From an uncultured Rhodanobacteraceae bacterium (lineage in GTDB: Bacteria; Pseudomonadota; Gammaproteobacteria; Xanthomonadales; Rhodanobacteraceae), in NCBI GenBank assembly GCA_913053815.1, contig CAJXGK010000104.1, positions 1 to 6,594 on the forward strand: a stretch of DNA of 6,594 bases. Reading direction: 5' to 3'. Both the position numbers and the translations under genes were made by a program. The notes below the pieces were generated by a model. The model was not told the origin of the DNA. It searched no databases and was given only the letters and a program-made list of their open reading frames with translations. Positions 1-5,696 of this stretch are shown piece by piece; within the stretch, counting starts at the first letter, position 1, and every line of letters starts with the position of its first letter.

Positions 1-185
1 GCCCGTAGAGCATTCTGGTACTGGCGACCGTCAAACTGTCCATTGGGGCCGGTCAGCAACCGCTGCCGGTATCTGGCGGCCTCATGCTGATGCTTTGCAA
101 TGGGTTGCGGACTGGTAGCCGCTATCGCAACGGCGGCAGTCAGGCCCATGATGGCAACGGTAGCCCAGAATGAAATTCGATTCAT
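1..185 (-). CDS. Small exported protein of unknown family, N-terminal part only
   Basis: The gene reads leftward from ATG at 185-183 and leaves the window after 61 complete codons, so only the N-terminus is visible. It begins MNRISFWATVAIMGL and has a typical Sec signal peptide: a short charged n-region, a hydrophobic core at about residues 5-21, and a likely signal peptidase I site after A-I-A (residue 22). The visible mature part is polar and rich in Arg and Gln (HEAARYRQRLLTGPNGQFDG), and I recognise no domain in it. The start is well supported by a GGAGG ribosome-binding site about six bases upstream. Its ATG overlaps the stop of the upstream lipoprotein gene as ATGA, so the two are almost certainly co-transcribed and translationally coupled. 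The protein is expected to act in the periplasm, outer membrane or outside the cell. Export is fairly sure; function is unknown. Confidence 0.72.
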   Translation of the reverse strand, partial: MNRISFWATVAIMGLTAAVAIAATSPQPIAKHQHEAARYRQRLLTGPNGQFDGRQYQNALR

Positions 186-646
186 GACGATCCTCCTTGA
201 ATAACGACAACGGTATGGACAGGTACAATCAGATCGCTACCGGCCGCATTGCGGACCCGCAGGGTCAACGGATACGGGCCCCCATCACGAGCTCTGAGTA
301 CGACACTGCAAAATGGTACCGCTGGCAGCGGGTACGGTGGGCGACTGGCGTGACGTACCGTAGGTGGCGAGAGCACGCGGAAGAAACAACGTGAGGGAGC
401 AATATGCAGGTGCGAATCCACTGAATGGACGGTGACGCTGATATTTGCGAGGATAGAAGTGGTGAACAGTCGCACAACTAAGTTGACACTTTGAGGTGTC
501 AATTCACGAATGTCGGCACGCAGTGATAGTGAAGAGGTGTGGACATTGATCGGCAGCGGAACAACCGGGGCAGGTGGTACCGACGCCGTGCACGACACCA
601 GCACCACCAGCGCACTGGCCCATGCTAAATGCGGGCTACGCATCAT
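182..646 (-). CDS. Predicted lipoprotein of unknown function, coupled to the downstream exported protein
   Basis: This is an open frame of 154 codons starting at the ATGATG pair (646-641). The product begins MMRSPHLAWASALVVLVSC. The hydrophobic stretch ends in the lipobox L-V-S-C, so Cys19 would be lipidated and become the mature N-terminus. After a Pro-rich linker (TASVPPAPVVPLP), the rest alternates hydrophobic and polar residues and looks like an all-beta, perhaps Ig-like, domain. Two further cysteines (in SRCFF and PFCSV) could form a disulfide. There are no charged catalytic motifs and I cannot name a family. An upstream in-frame ATG at 661 follows a GGGGA sequence, but that start would put an Asp ahead of the signal core, so I prefer 646. 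The frame stays open further upstream to about 721 without a better start. The stop overlaps the next gene's ATG. A role as an envelope partner of that protein is inference. Confidence 0.6.
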   Translation of the reverse strand: MMRSPHLAWASALVVLVSCTASVPPAPVVPLPINVHTSSLSLRADIRELTPQSVNLVVRLFTTSILANISVTVHSVDSHLHIAPSRCFFRVLSPPTVRHASRPPYPLPAVPFCSVVLRARDGGPYPLTLRVRNAAGSDLIVPVHTVVVIQGGSS

Positions 647-842
647 GCTGCCTAGATCCATGTGTTTCCCCATAAACGTCCTGTACGCGATCACCCTAGT
701 AAAACCGGGGGGTCTGCGCAACTTACAAAAGTGTTAACGTTGGCGTAAAGCAGCACAGCCATCGGATCAGCATTGCTTTTGTTTGCTTACCAAGAGAGGG
801 AACAGCCCGGGTATGACGGGGCTCCATTGGAAACCATATACC

Positions 843-1275
843 ACCAAGGTAGGCACCTGTGGCTTCGAATTCCGGAAGCAGGGCAATCCCCGGTTTACAC
901 CCCCACTCGACGCAGTTCCGAGTACATTGAATCGGCGAATCAAACCGAACAAGCCTTAGGTACGCGAGCAGCCGTAACCACTGGCCATGCCTATGGCCAT
1001 CAACCAAGATGGGCTTTGGCGCAGCTTCCGCCTGTTTAATGTCCTGGACGGCTTTAACCACGAAGGGCTGGGGTTGAGGTGGATCTTTCCCTACCCGCCA
1101 CGGGAGTCATCCGCCCGCACACTGGAGCAGATCATCGAATGGCGGGGCCAACCTCTGACGATTCGCTGCGACAACGGTAACCGAGTACATCAACGGTGCC
1201 TTGCTGACATCGACCCAGCATGCCTAGCTCCACTTTTGGGAACGGCTAAGCGGGGAGGATTACCTGTGCACTTAA
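843..1275 (+). pseudogene. Decayed IS3-family transposase (OrfB, integrase-core) remnant
   Basis: Reading in one frame from about 843 gives pieces that match IS3-family OrfB from memory: FEFRKQGNP, LNRRIKPNK, VREQP, PLAMPMAINQ, then SFRLFNVLDGFNHEGLG, LEQIIEWRGQP and IRCDNG. Damage is plain. There are in-frame stops at 957-959 (TAG) and 975-977 (TAA). The block that normally follows AINQ, which holds the first catalytic Asp (WSMDFMHD-like), is missing at about 1008. An extra base near 1179 shifts the frame so that the DNGxEYINGALL motif continues at 1180. A stop (1208-1210) then follows, and the C-terminal part with the catalytic Glu is absent. Of the D-D-E triad only the middle Asp (1170-1172) is left. 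The GGGGAGGATTACC tail near 1255 resembles sequence just past the end of such genes. I see no orfA, no clear terminal repeats and no target duplication. The open minus-strand frame across it is a shadow. Confidence 0.82.
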
Positions 1276-1319
1276 TCCCACTTTTGCTGGTACCGAGCCT
1301 ATAGGTTACAAATTCAGCT

Positions 1320-1348
1320 TGTCAGACCCATGTTTCATGGGTCTGACA
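1320..1348. repeat. Perfect 13-bp inverted repeat with a TTT loop
   Basis: TGTCAGACCCATG (1320-1332) is followed by TTT and then its exact reverse complement (1336-1348). Neither strand has a T-run next to the stem, so it is not a standard intrinsic terminator. It lies about 45 bp beyond the IS3 remnant. It could be an mRNA hairpin, a protein-binding palindrome, or two transposon ends abutting over a 3-bp centre. A near-repeat flanks it: GGTACCGAGC then TACAAAT on the left (1289-1298, 1307-1313), and GGTACCGTGC directly followed by TACAAAT on the right (1351-1367). Confidence 0.7.
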
Positions 1349-1372
1349 TCGGTACCGTGCTACAAATAGGGC

Positions 1373-1390
1373 GATGCAAACGAATGCATC
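1373..1390. promoter_or_regulatory. Putative LacI-family (SuxR) operator O1
   Basis: GATGCAAACGAATGCATC is an imperfect palindrome with a central CG, the usual layout of LacI/GalR-family operators. Its 14-bp core (1375-1388) agrees at 12 of 14 positions with the perfect palindrome in front of suxA (2927-2940). The outer six bases on each side are exact inverted repeats. It sits about 207 bp before the suxR start, rather far for simple autorepression unless the transcript starts early. It could instead serve a transcript running leftward: on the minus strand TTGATG, 18 bp, TATTTG brackets it, a weak promoter match. Binding by SuxR is inference. Confidence 0.55.
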
Positions 1391-1597
1391 AAAAACAAAT
1401 GTAGTATCGTTATTTGCCGGTGTAAGGTGAGATTCTACTTTGCTGTACCCAGTCGCCAACCAGGCTGTCGGGGCAGGACATCAAACTATAGGCCTACCCC
1501 CATGACCCACCCCCATCCTCTGTGCCAAGCCTGCTACCACATAGTCATACCGTATCGCAGTCGTACCCAGAACGTTTAAATATGGATTTTTAGGCCC

Positions 1598-2662
1598 ATG
1601 AACGAAGACCAGGTATCGCCCATCCCTACGCCGCACAGCCTTCGATCGCGACGGCGTTTGCACATGGTCGATATCGCCCGGCTCGCAGGAGTATCCGCCT
1701 CGACGGTGTCGCGGGCTCTTAACGGCAGCCCCCTAATTAGCGCCGAGACCCGTATCCGTATTGAGGAACTCGCACGTTCTCTGAACTACACGGTACACAC
1801 TGCTGCACGCAACCTGCGCTCAGGCAACAATCGAACTATTGCCGTGGTGGTACCTTACCAAACCCCAGCCCGACAACACATTTCCGATCCATTCTTTCTT
1901 AGTATGCTCGGCAGTCTGGCCGATAGCCTGACTGATCAAGGTTACGATATGCTGCTGTCGCGCGTGGATGCCGAACGTCTGGCCGAGGCCGCGCAACTGT
2001 ACGAATCCGGTCGTGTCGCAGGAATCATCCTGATTGGCCAATGGCATCATCACGACCAGCTCAATGAGTTGGCAATAAAAAACATCCCACTGGTGGTATG
2101 GGGTGCCCTGTTACCACGGCAGCTCTACTGCACGGTGGGCAGCGACAACTTCGAAGGGGGCAAGCTGGCGACTGGACACCTCCTGCAATCCGGCCGACGC
2201 AGAATTGCTTTCTTCGGCGATATTGCTTTCCCAGAAGTTGCCCAGCGTTACCAAGGCTATCTACAGGCCCATCAGCAATTCAGTCTGCAGCCTCCTTCGG
2301 AGTTGCTGGTGAAGACTCCCTTCCTCGCTGCAGGGGTACGGGAAATCGTGACCTACCTGCTCTCCCACAAGCATGGCTTCGATGCCGTGTTTGCCTGCAG
2401 TGATCTGCTGGCCATGACGGTGATCGGCGCCCTGGGGAAGCATGGCCTGACCATCCCCCGCAACGTGGCGGTAGTGGGTTACGACGATATCGCCTTGTCT
2501 GAGTACTTTCCCCCCTCCCTGAGCACCGTACGACAACCACTCGAAAAAGGTGGCCAGATGCTGGTCAATATTCTATTGCAACAACTGGCGGGTACCATAC
2601 GACCGCAATCGGTCGTACTGCCCACCCAGTTGATCGTGCGCGAGAGCAGCCAATCCAACTGA
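1598..2662 (+). CDS. suxR: LacI/GalR-family transcriptional repressor of the sucrose cluster
   Basis: This 354-residue protein is normal length for the family. Residues 24-42 (VDIARLAGVSASTVSRALN) are the classic LacI helix-turn-helix, followed by the hinge helix with the conserved A-R-x-L (70-73), whose Leu normally wedges into the central CG of the operator. From about residue 80 (TIAVVVP) the periplasmic-binding-protein-like effector domain runs to LPTQLIVRESS at the C-terminus, with the typical VVGYDDIALSEYFPPSLSTVRQP stretch. The sensed sugar is probably sucrose, inferred from the amylosucrase gene downstream; wording and context match Xanthomonas SuxR. The ATG at 1598 has only a poor ribosome site (AGG five bases upstream). 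Met23 (1664) is an alternative that starts right at the DNA-binding domain, but relatives often have a short basic arm (here RSRRRLH), so I keep 1598. Two operator-like palindromes flank the gene. Family assignment is sure; the effector is inferred. Confidence 0.9.
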   Translation: MNEDQVSPIPTPHSLRSRRRLHMVDIARLAGVSASTVSRALNGSPLISAETRIRIEELARSLNYTVHTAARNLRSGNNRTIAVVVPYQTPARQHISDPFFLSMLGSLADSLTDQGYDMLLSRVDAERLAEAAQLYESGRVAGIILIGQWHHHDQLNELAIKNIPLVVWGALLPRQLYCTVGSDNFEGGKLATGHLLQSGRRRIAFFGDIAFPEVAQRYQGYLQAHQQFSLQPPSELLVKTPFLAAGVREIVTYLLSHKHGFDAVFACSDLLAMTVIGALGKHGLTIPRNVAVVGYDDIALSEYFPPSLSTVRQPLEKGGQMLVNILLQQLAGTIRPQSVVLPTQLIVRESSQSN

Positions 2663-2734
2663 AATTCCTGGTAAGCCTGAGCCCGGAACCGGCCAAGAGA
2701 GCCCATTTGAATCATTACCAACGGCTCCTACATG

Positions 2735-2763
2735 AAAAAACGGGGTCCAAAACGCCCTTTTTT
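2735..2763 (+). terminator. Weak intrinsic terminator after suxR
   Basis: Six A's, a short GC stem (GGG at 2742-2744 with CCC at 2755-2757, bulged C at 2741) and six T's (2758-2763) can fold into an A-T-extended hairpin ending in a T-run. The GC part is only three pairs with a ten-base loop, so it is weak, but it lies about 70 bp past the suxR stop and before the suxA promoter region, where a terminator is expected. Confidence 0.4.
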
Positions 2764-2882
2764 ATCGTGCGGCACAGCATTTATAACTGCCTCTTCGCAC
2801 CATCAAAACTTTCCGCACCCCATCCATTTTTGCGGCCAAGTCGGCTACGGCCTGGTCTGCAGCCATGCTGAGCGGTGCATGG

Positions 2883-2895
2883 GGAGACGGTCTCC
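2883..2895. repeat. Short inverted repeat GGAGAC-G-GTCTCC upstream of the suxA operator
   Basis: Two exact 6-bp arms are separated by a single base, centred 44.5 bp upstream of the centre of the 14-bp operator. That is slightly over four helical turns. It may be a binding site for a second regulator, or chance; its sequence differs from the LacI-type sites. Confidence 0.35.
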
Positions 2896-2926
2896 GCAGA
2901 TCTTAAATATATGTTGCAGTGCAGAT

Positions 2927-2940
2927 TGCAATCGATTGCA
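2927..2940. promoter_or_regulatory. Putative LacI-family (SuxR) operator O2 in front of suxA
   Basis: TGCAATCGATTGCA is a perfect 14-bp palindrome with a central CG, as expected for a LacI-family protein with a Leu-bearing hinge helix such as SuxR. It lies 142 bp upstream of the suxA start and 13 bp upstream of a TATACT box, so a bound repressor would cover the -35/spacer region. The similar site at 1375-1388 supports it as a real regulator motif. Which protein binds is inferred from neighbourhood. Confidence 0.72.
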
Positions 2941-2953
2941 TAACCATGGAAAG

Positions 2954-2959
2954 TATACT
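2954..2959 (+). promoter_or_regulatory. Candidate -10 box of the suxA(B) promoter
   Basis: TATACT matches TATAAT at five of six positions and lies just downstream of operator O2. No good -35 is found at 16-18 bp (17 bp upstream reads ATCGAT, inside the operator), so the promoter may be weak or use an activator. If used, transcription would start near 2966, giving a suxA leader of about 117 nt. Confidence 0.35.
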
Positions 2960-3082
2960 CTGCGCCCGGGGGGATTTAACCCATGCGTTACCAAGTGTTC
3001 TGAATGCCACGCTAGGAAGACCGCTACTCAGAGCATGGTTAAAAGACCGGCAGCGACCGGTTACCTATCAAACGGAGGCCTC

Positions 3083-5605
3083 ATGAAATCGAATGCACTG
3101 AAAAGAAATACCTTGGCGATCGCCATATCGCTGGCTTGCCTACCCTTGGCGGCCTTGGCTCAGCAGACTGCTAACAACTCTGGTCCGGCACCGCAAAAAA
3201 CCAGCGAAACCAAACAGGCTATCCCCAAGAAGGCGGTTAGCCTGAGCCAGGTGATCGTCACCGCCTCACCCGCCGCGGTGACCAAAATGGGATCAAGCAT
3301 CTCAGTCAGTACGCTTGGTCCTCAGCAAATCAGCAGCTCGGGGCTAACCACGCCAGCCGGCATTCTCCGTGACATCCCCGGCATTCGTGCTGAGGCGTCG
3401 GGGGGTGCGGGTAACGCCAACATCTCGGTACGTGGTCTCCCTGAAACCACCGGCGGCGGGAAGTTCGTCCAGTGGCAGATCAATGGCATGCCGGTACTAG
3501 AGTTCGGTGACATCGCCTTCGCGACACCGGATACCTTTCTGCGCCCCGACTACAACCTCAAGCGTGTCACGGTAGTGCGCGGAGGCTCATCCTCTGTCTT
3601 TGCCAGCAACGCCCCGGGGGCCGTCATCAACTTCATCACCAAGACTGGAAGGGTAAAGGGTGGCAGTGTCGGACTGACATACGGTCTCGGTAACTACAAT
3701 ACGCAACGGCTCGATTTCGATTACGGTGGACCGATTTCCAGCAGCTCCCGCTTTCACATCGGGGGTTTCCTGCACAGTGGCCAAGGTCCAAAACCCGTCG
3801 GCTACACAGCGCAATCTGGTGGTCAGTTGATGGGCAACGTCACCCACGACATCAACGGTGGCTTCCTGCGCCTCAGCTTCCAGTACCTGAACGACAAGGA
3901 GCCGGTATACCTACCGGTGCCGATGTACATCCGCGGCAACAATGGAAATCCGAGTATCAGCGCCATTCCTGGATTCAGTATCCAGAGCGGGACCTTGCAG
4001 ACTCCCTACTGGTTGTCGGATCTTTCCGTCAACAGCAACGGCAATTCAGTCGTTACCAATCTCGCCAATGGCTACCATTCGATTGTCAAGGCAATCGGCG
4101 GAGAAGGGAATTTCACATTATCCGGTGGCTGGAAACTGCATGAACAGTTCCGATTCGCCTCGAACTCCGGAGACTTTGTCGGACCGTACCCGGCCGAAGT
4201 CAACACGGCGCAAAACCTGGCAACCTCCATCGGCGGTCCCGGTGCAACCCTCAGCTACGCTACCGGCCCGAACAAGGGCATGGTCATCACCAATCCTGCC
4301 GCCTTGGCAGGCAACGGCCTGGCCATGCGAGTGCACCTGTTCAATACCTCGTTGCCGAACATGGACAATGCCGCCAACATTCTCACTTTATCGAACAGCT
4401 ACGACACGGCTTCCGGGCCCGTGGACGTGCTGTTCGGCTACTACCGTTCCAAGCAGAACATCGTCCAGGACTGGCACTGGAATACCTACCTGGAGACGGT
4501 ACAGGGACACGATGCGCAGCTGCTCAACGTGACTAGCGCATCTGGACAACTGCTAACCGAAAACGGCCTGGCAGCCTATGGCGAACCTTACTGGGGTAAC
4601 TGCTGCGCCCGTTCGTACAACATCCATTACACGATGTCCGCACCGTATCTGTCGACAACATGGGAGCCGGGTAACTGGCGCCTTGACGCCGGCGTGCGTT
4701 TCGACCGTATGCGGGCCAATGGCTGGTATGCAGGATCCACTGGCACAGCGGCGATAGACGTCAACCACGATGGGATTATCCAGGTCCCAGAGCAATCCGT
4801 TCCCGTGGTCAACAACAATGCGACCATGCCGGTCAACTACACGGCGACGCATCTTGAGTATTCGGTCGGTGCCAACTATCTGTTCAGCACTAATCTGGCC
4901 TTCTTTGCCCGTGCCAGTGATGGGGCGCGCTTCAATGCCGACCGACTACTGTTCGGTGGTGGCGTCCTGGCGGATGGCAACGCAGCGAACGGGGTCGTGG
5001 TCAACACCGTCAAGCAATACGAGGGTGGCGTGAAGTGGAGCACCCGCCACACCAGCTTGTTCGTGACCGCGTTCTATGCCAAGACCCAGGATCAGAACCA
5101 GGATGTCACCCAGAACCTGGGGTTGATCAGCCGACACTACACCGGCAAGGGTGTGGAACTCGAAGGCTCGGTCAATTACGGCGGACTGGCTGTCCGTGCC
5201 GGGGCAACCTACACCATCTCACGAATCACCTCTGACCAGATCACCCCGAACGATGTGGGTGATACGCCACAGCGTCAGGCTCACTGGATCTATCAGGTCA
5301 GTCCGAGTTATACCTGGTCGAGCCTGCCCTTGACCGTCGGCGCAACAATCATTGGCACCACCAAGGCGCCAGCGGGTGTACCCAACGGGTTGATGATGCC
5401 GGGATTCACCCAGACCAACGTATTCGTGCAATACCAGATCAACCAGCAAACGATAGTCTCACTGCTGGCGAACAACGTTTTCAACACCGTGGGTCTCACC
5501 GAAGTCGACCAAAGCCCTGGATCTGTGCAGGCTAATGGTTTAAACACAGCTCGATCCATTCTCCCACGGACAGTGTGGGTGAACCTGCGCTACAACTTCC
5601 TCTGA
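3083..5605 (+). CDS. suxA: TonB-dependent outer-membrane receptor, probable sucrose importer
   Basis: This 840-residue protein has a normal receptor length. The start is set by GGAGG four bases ahead of ATG 3083 and by a clean signal peptide (residues 1-26, cleaved after A-L-A before QQ). A TonB box-like segment (SLSQVIVT, 53-60) follows a Pro/Lys-rich linker, then the plug domain from about residue 63 (ILRDIPGIRAEASGG, ISVRG, VTVVRGGSSSVFASNAPGAVINFITKTG), then the beta-barrel to the C-terminal strand ending VNLRYNFL. It would take up a sugar across the outer membrane using TonB/ExbBD energy. Sucrose is inferred from the regulator and amylosucrase on either side, as for Xanthomonas SuxA. No FecA-type signalling domain precedes the plug. 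Two odd points lie in the barrel half: an EF-hand-like loop DVNHDGIIQVPE at 559-570, and adjacent Cys507-Cys508, the only cysteines I see in the mature protein. The family is certain and the substrate likely. Confidence 0.93.
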   Translation: MKSNALKRNTLAIAISLACLPLAALAQQTANNSGPAPQKTSETKQAIPKKAVSLSQVIVTASPAAVTKMGSSISVSTLGPQQISSSGLTTPAGILRDIPGIRAEASGGAGNANISVRGLPETTGGGKFVQWQINGMPVLEFGDIAFATPDTFLRPDYNLKRVTVVRGGSSSVFASNAPGAVINFITKTGRVKGGSVGLTYGLGNYNTQRLDFDYGGPISSSSRFHIGGFLHSGQGPKPVGYTAQSGGQLMGNVTHDINGGFLRLSFQYLNDKEPVYLPVPMYIRGNNGNPSISAIPGFSIQSGTLQTPYWLSDLSVNSNGNSVVTNLANGYHSIVKAIGGEGNFTLSGGWKLHEQFRFASNSGDFVGPYPAEVNTAQNLATSIGGPGATLSYATGPNKGMVITNPAALAGNGLAMRVHLFNTSLPNMDNAANILTLSNSYDTASGPVDVLFGYYRSKQNIVQDWHWNTYLETVQGHDAQLLNVTSASGQLLTENGLAAYGEPYWGNCCARSYNIHYTMSAPYLSTTWEPGNWRLDAGVRFDRMRANGWYAGSTGTAAIDVNHDGIIQVPEQSVPVVNNNATMPVNYTATHLEYSVGANYLFSTNLAFFARASDGARFNADRLLFGGGVLADGNAANGVVVNTVKQYEGGVKWSTRHTSLFVTAFYAKTQDQNQDVTQNLGLISRHYTGKGVELEGSVNYGGLAVRAGATYTISRITSDQITPNDVGDTPQRQAHWIYQVSPSYTWSSLPLTVGATIIGTTKAPAGVPNGLMMPGFTQTNVFVQYQINQQTIVSLLANNVFNTVGLTEVDQSPGSVQANGLNTARSILPRTVWVNLRYNFL

Positions 5606-5638
5606 GATATTTCTCTGGAGAAGGGCACGTAGCCATTA

Positions 5639-5663
5639 CCGGGCCGCCACATTGGCGGCCCGG
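5639..5663 (+). other. Strong GC hairpin between suxA and suxB
   Basis: CCGGGCCGCC (5639-5648), loop ACATT, then the exact complement (5654-5663) form a perfect 10-bp stem, 33 bp after the suxA stop and 33 bp before the suxB start. No T-run follows, so it is not a standard intrinsic terminator. It may stabilise or partly attenuate the transcript so that the receptor and enzyme messages differ in amount. No promoter is obvious between the stem and suxB. Confidence 0.6.
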
Positions 5664-5696
5664 AGTCTACTGGTTGAGCAACAACACCGGTTACCC

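Larger units (their letters stand above)
2663..3082 (+). other. suxR-suxA intergenic control region
   Basis: These 420 bp contain no convincing gene. The suxA frame happens to stay open upstream to an ATG at 2732, but the 117 residues it would add precede a perfect signal peptide and include Cys- and His-rich sequence unlike any receptor extension, so they are non-coding. In order, the region holds a weak terminator (2735-2763), a 13-bp inverted repeat (2883-2895), the operator palindrome (2927-2940), a -10-like box (2954-2959), a leader of about 120 nt, and a short ACCGG/CCGGT hairpin (3046-3061) just ahead of the suxA ribosome-binding site GGAGG (3074-3078). I recognise no riboswitch class. 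Confidence 0.6.

Noticed and set aside
723..1061. Minus-strand open frame of 112 codons over the IS remnant
   Set aside because: It lies antisense to recognisable transposase pieces, has no ribosome site or familiar motif, and is best explained as a shadow.
1320..1348. Intrinsic terminator
   Set aside because: The stem is perfect but neither side has a T-run, and no gene ends close to it in either direction apart from the dead transposase.
1481..1663. Minus-strand open frame of 60 codons upstream of suxR
   Set aside because: It overlaps the suxR start on the opposite strand, lacks a ribosome site and recognisable features, and looks like chance.
2732..3082. N-terminal extension of the receptor as a signalling domain
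   Set aside because: The sequence lacks the FecA-type N-terminal fold pattern, contains operator and promoter-like sites, and precedes a complete signal peptide that must be at the true N-terminus.
2960..3082. Riboswitch or large structured RNA in the suxA leader
   Set aside because: Only one small hairpin (3046-3061) is visible, no known riboswitch core is recognised, and a LacI-type operator already offers sugar control.
3942..4532. Plus-strand open frame of 196 codons inside suxA
   Set aside because: It is Arg-, Pro- and Ser/Thr-rich out-of-frame translation of the receptor gene with no start signal; a shadow.
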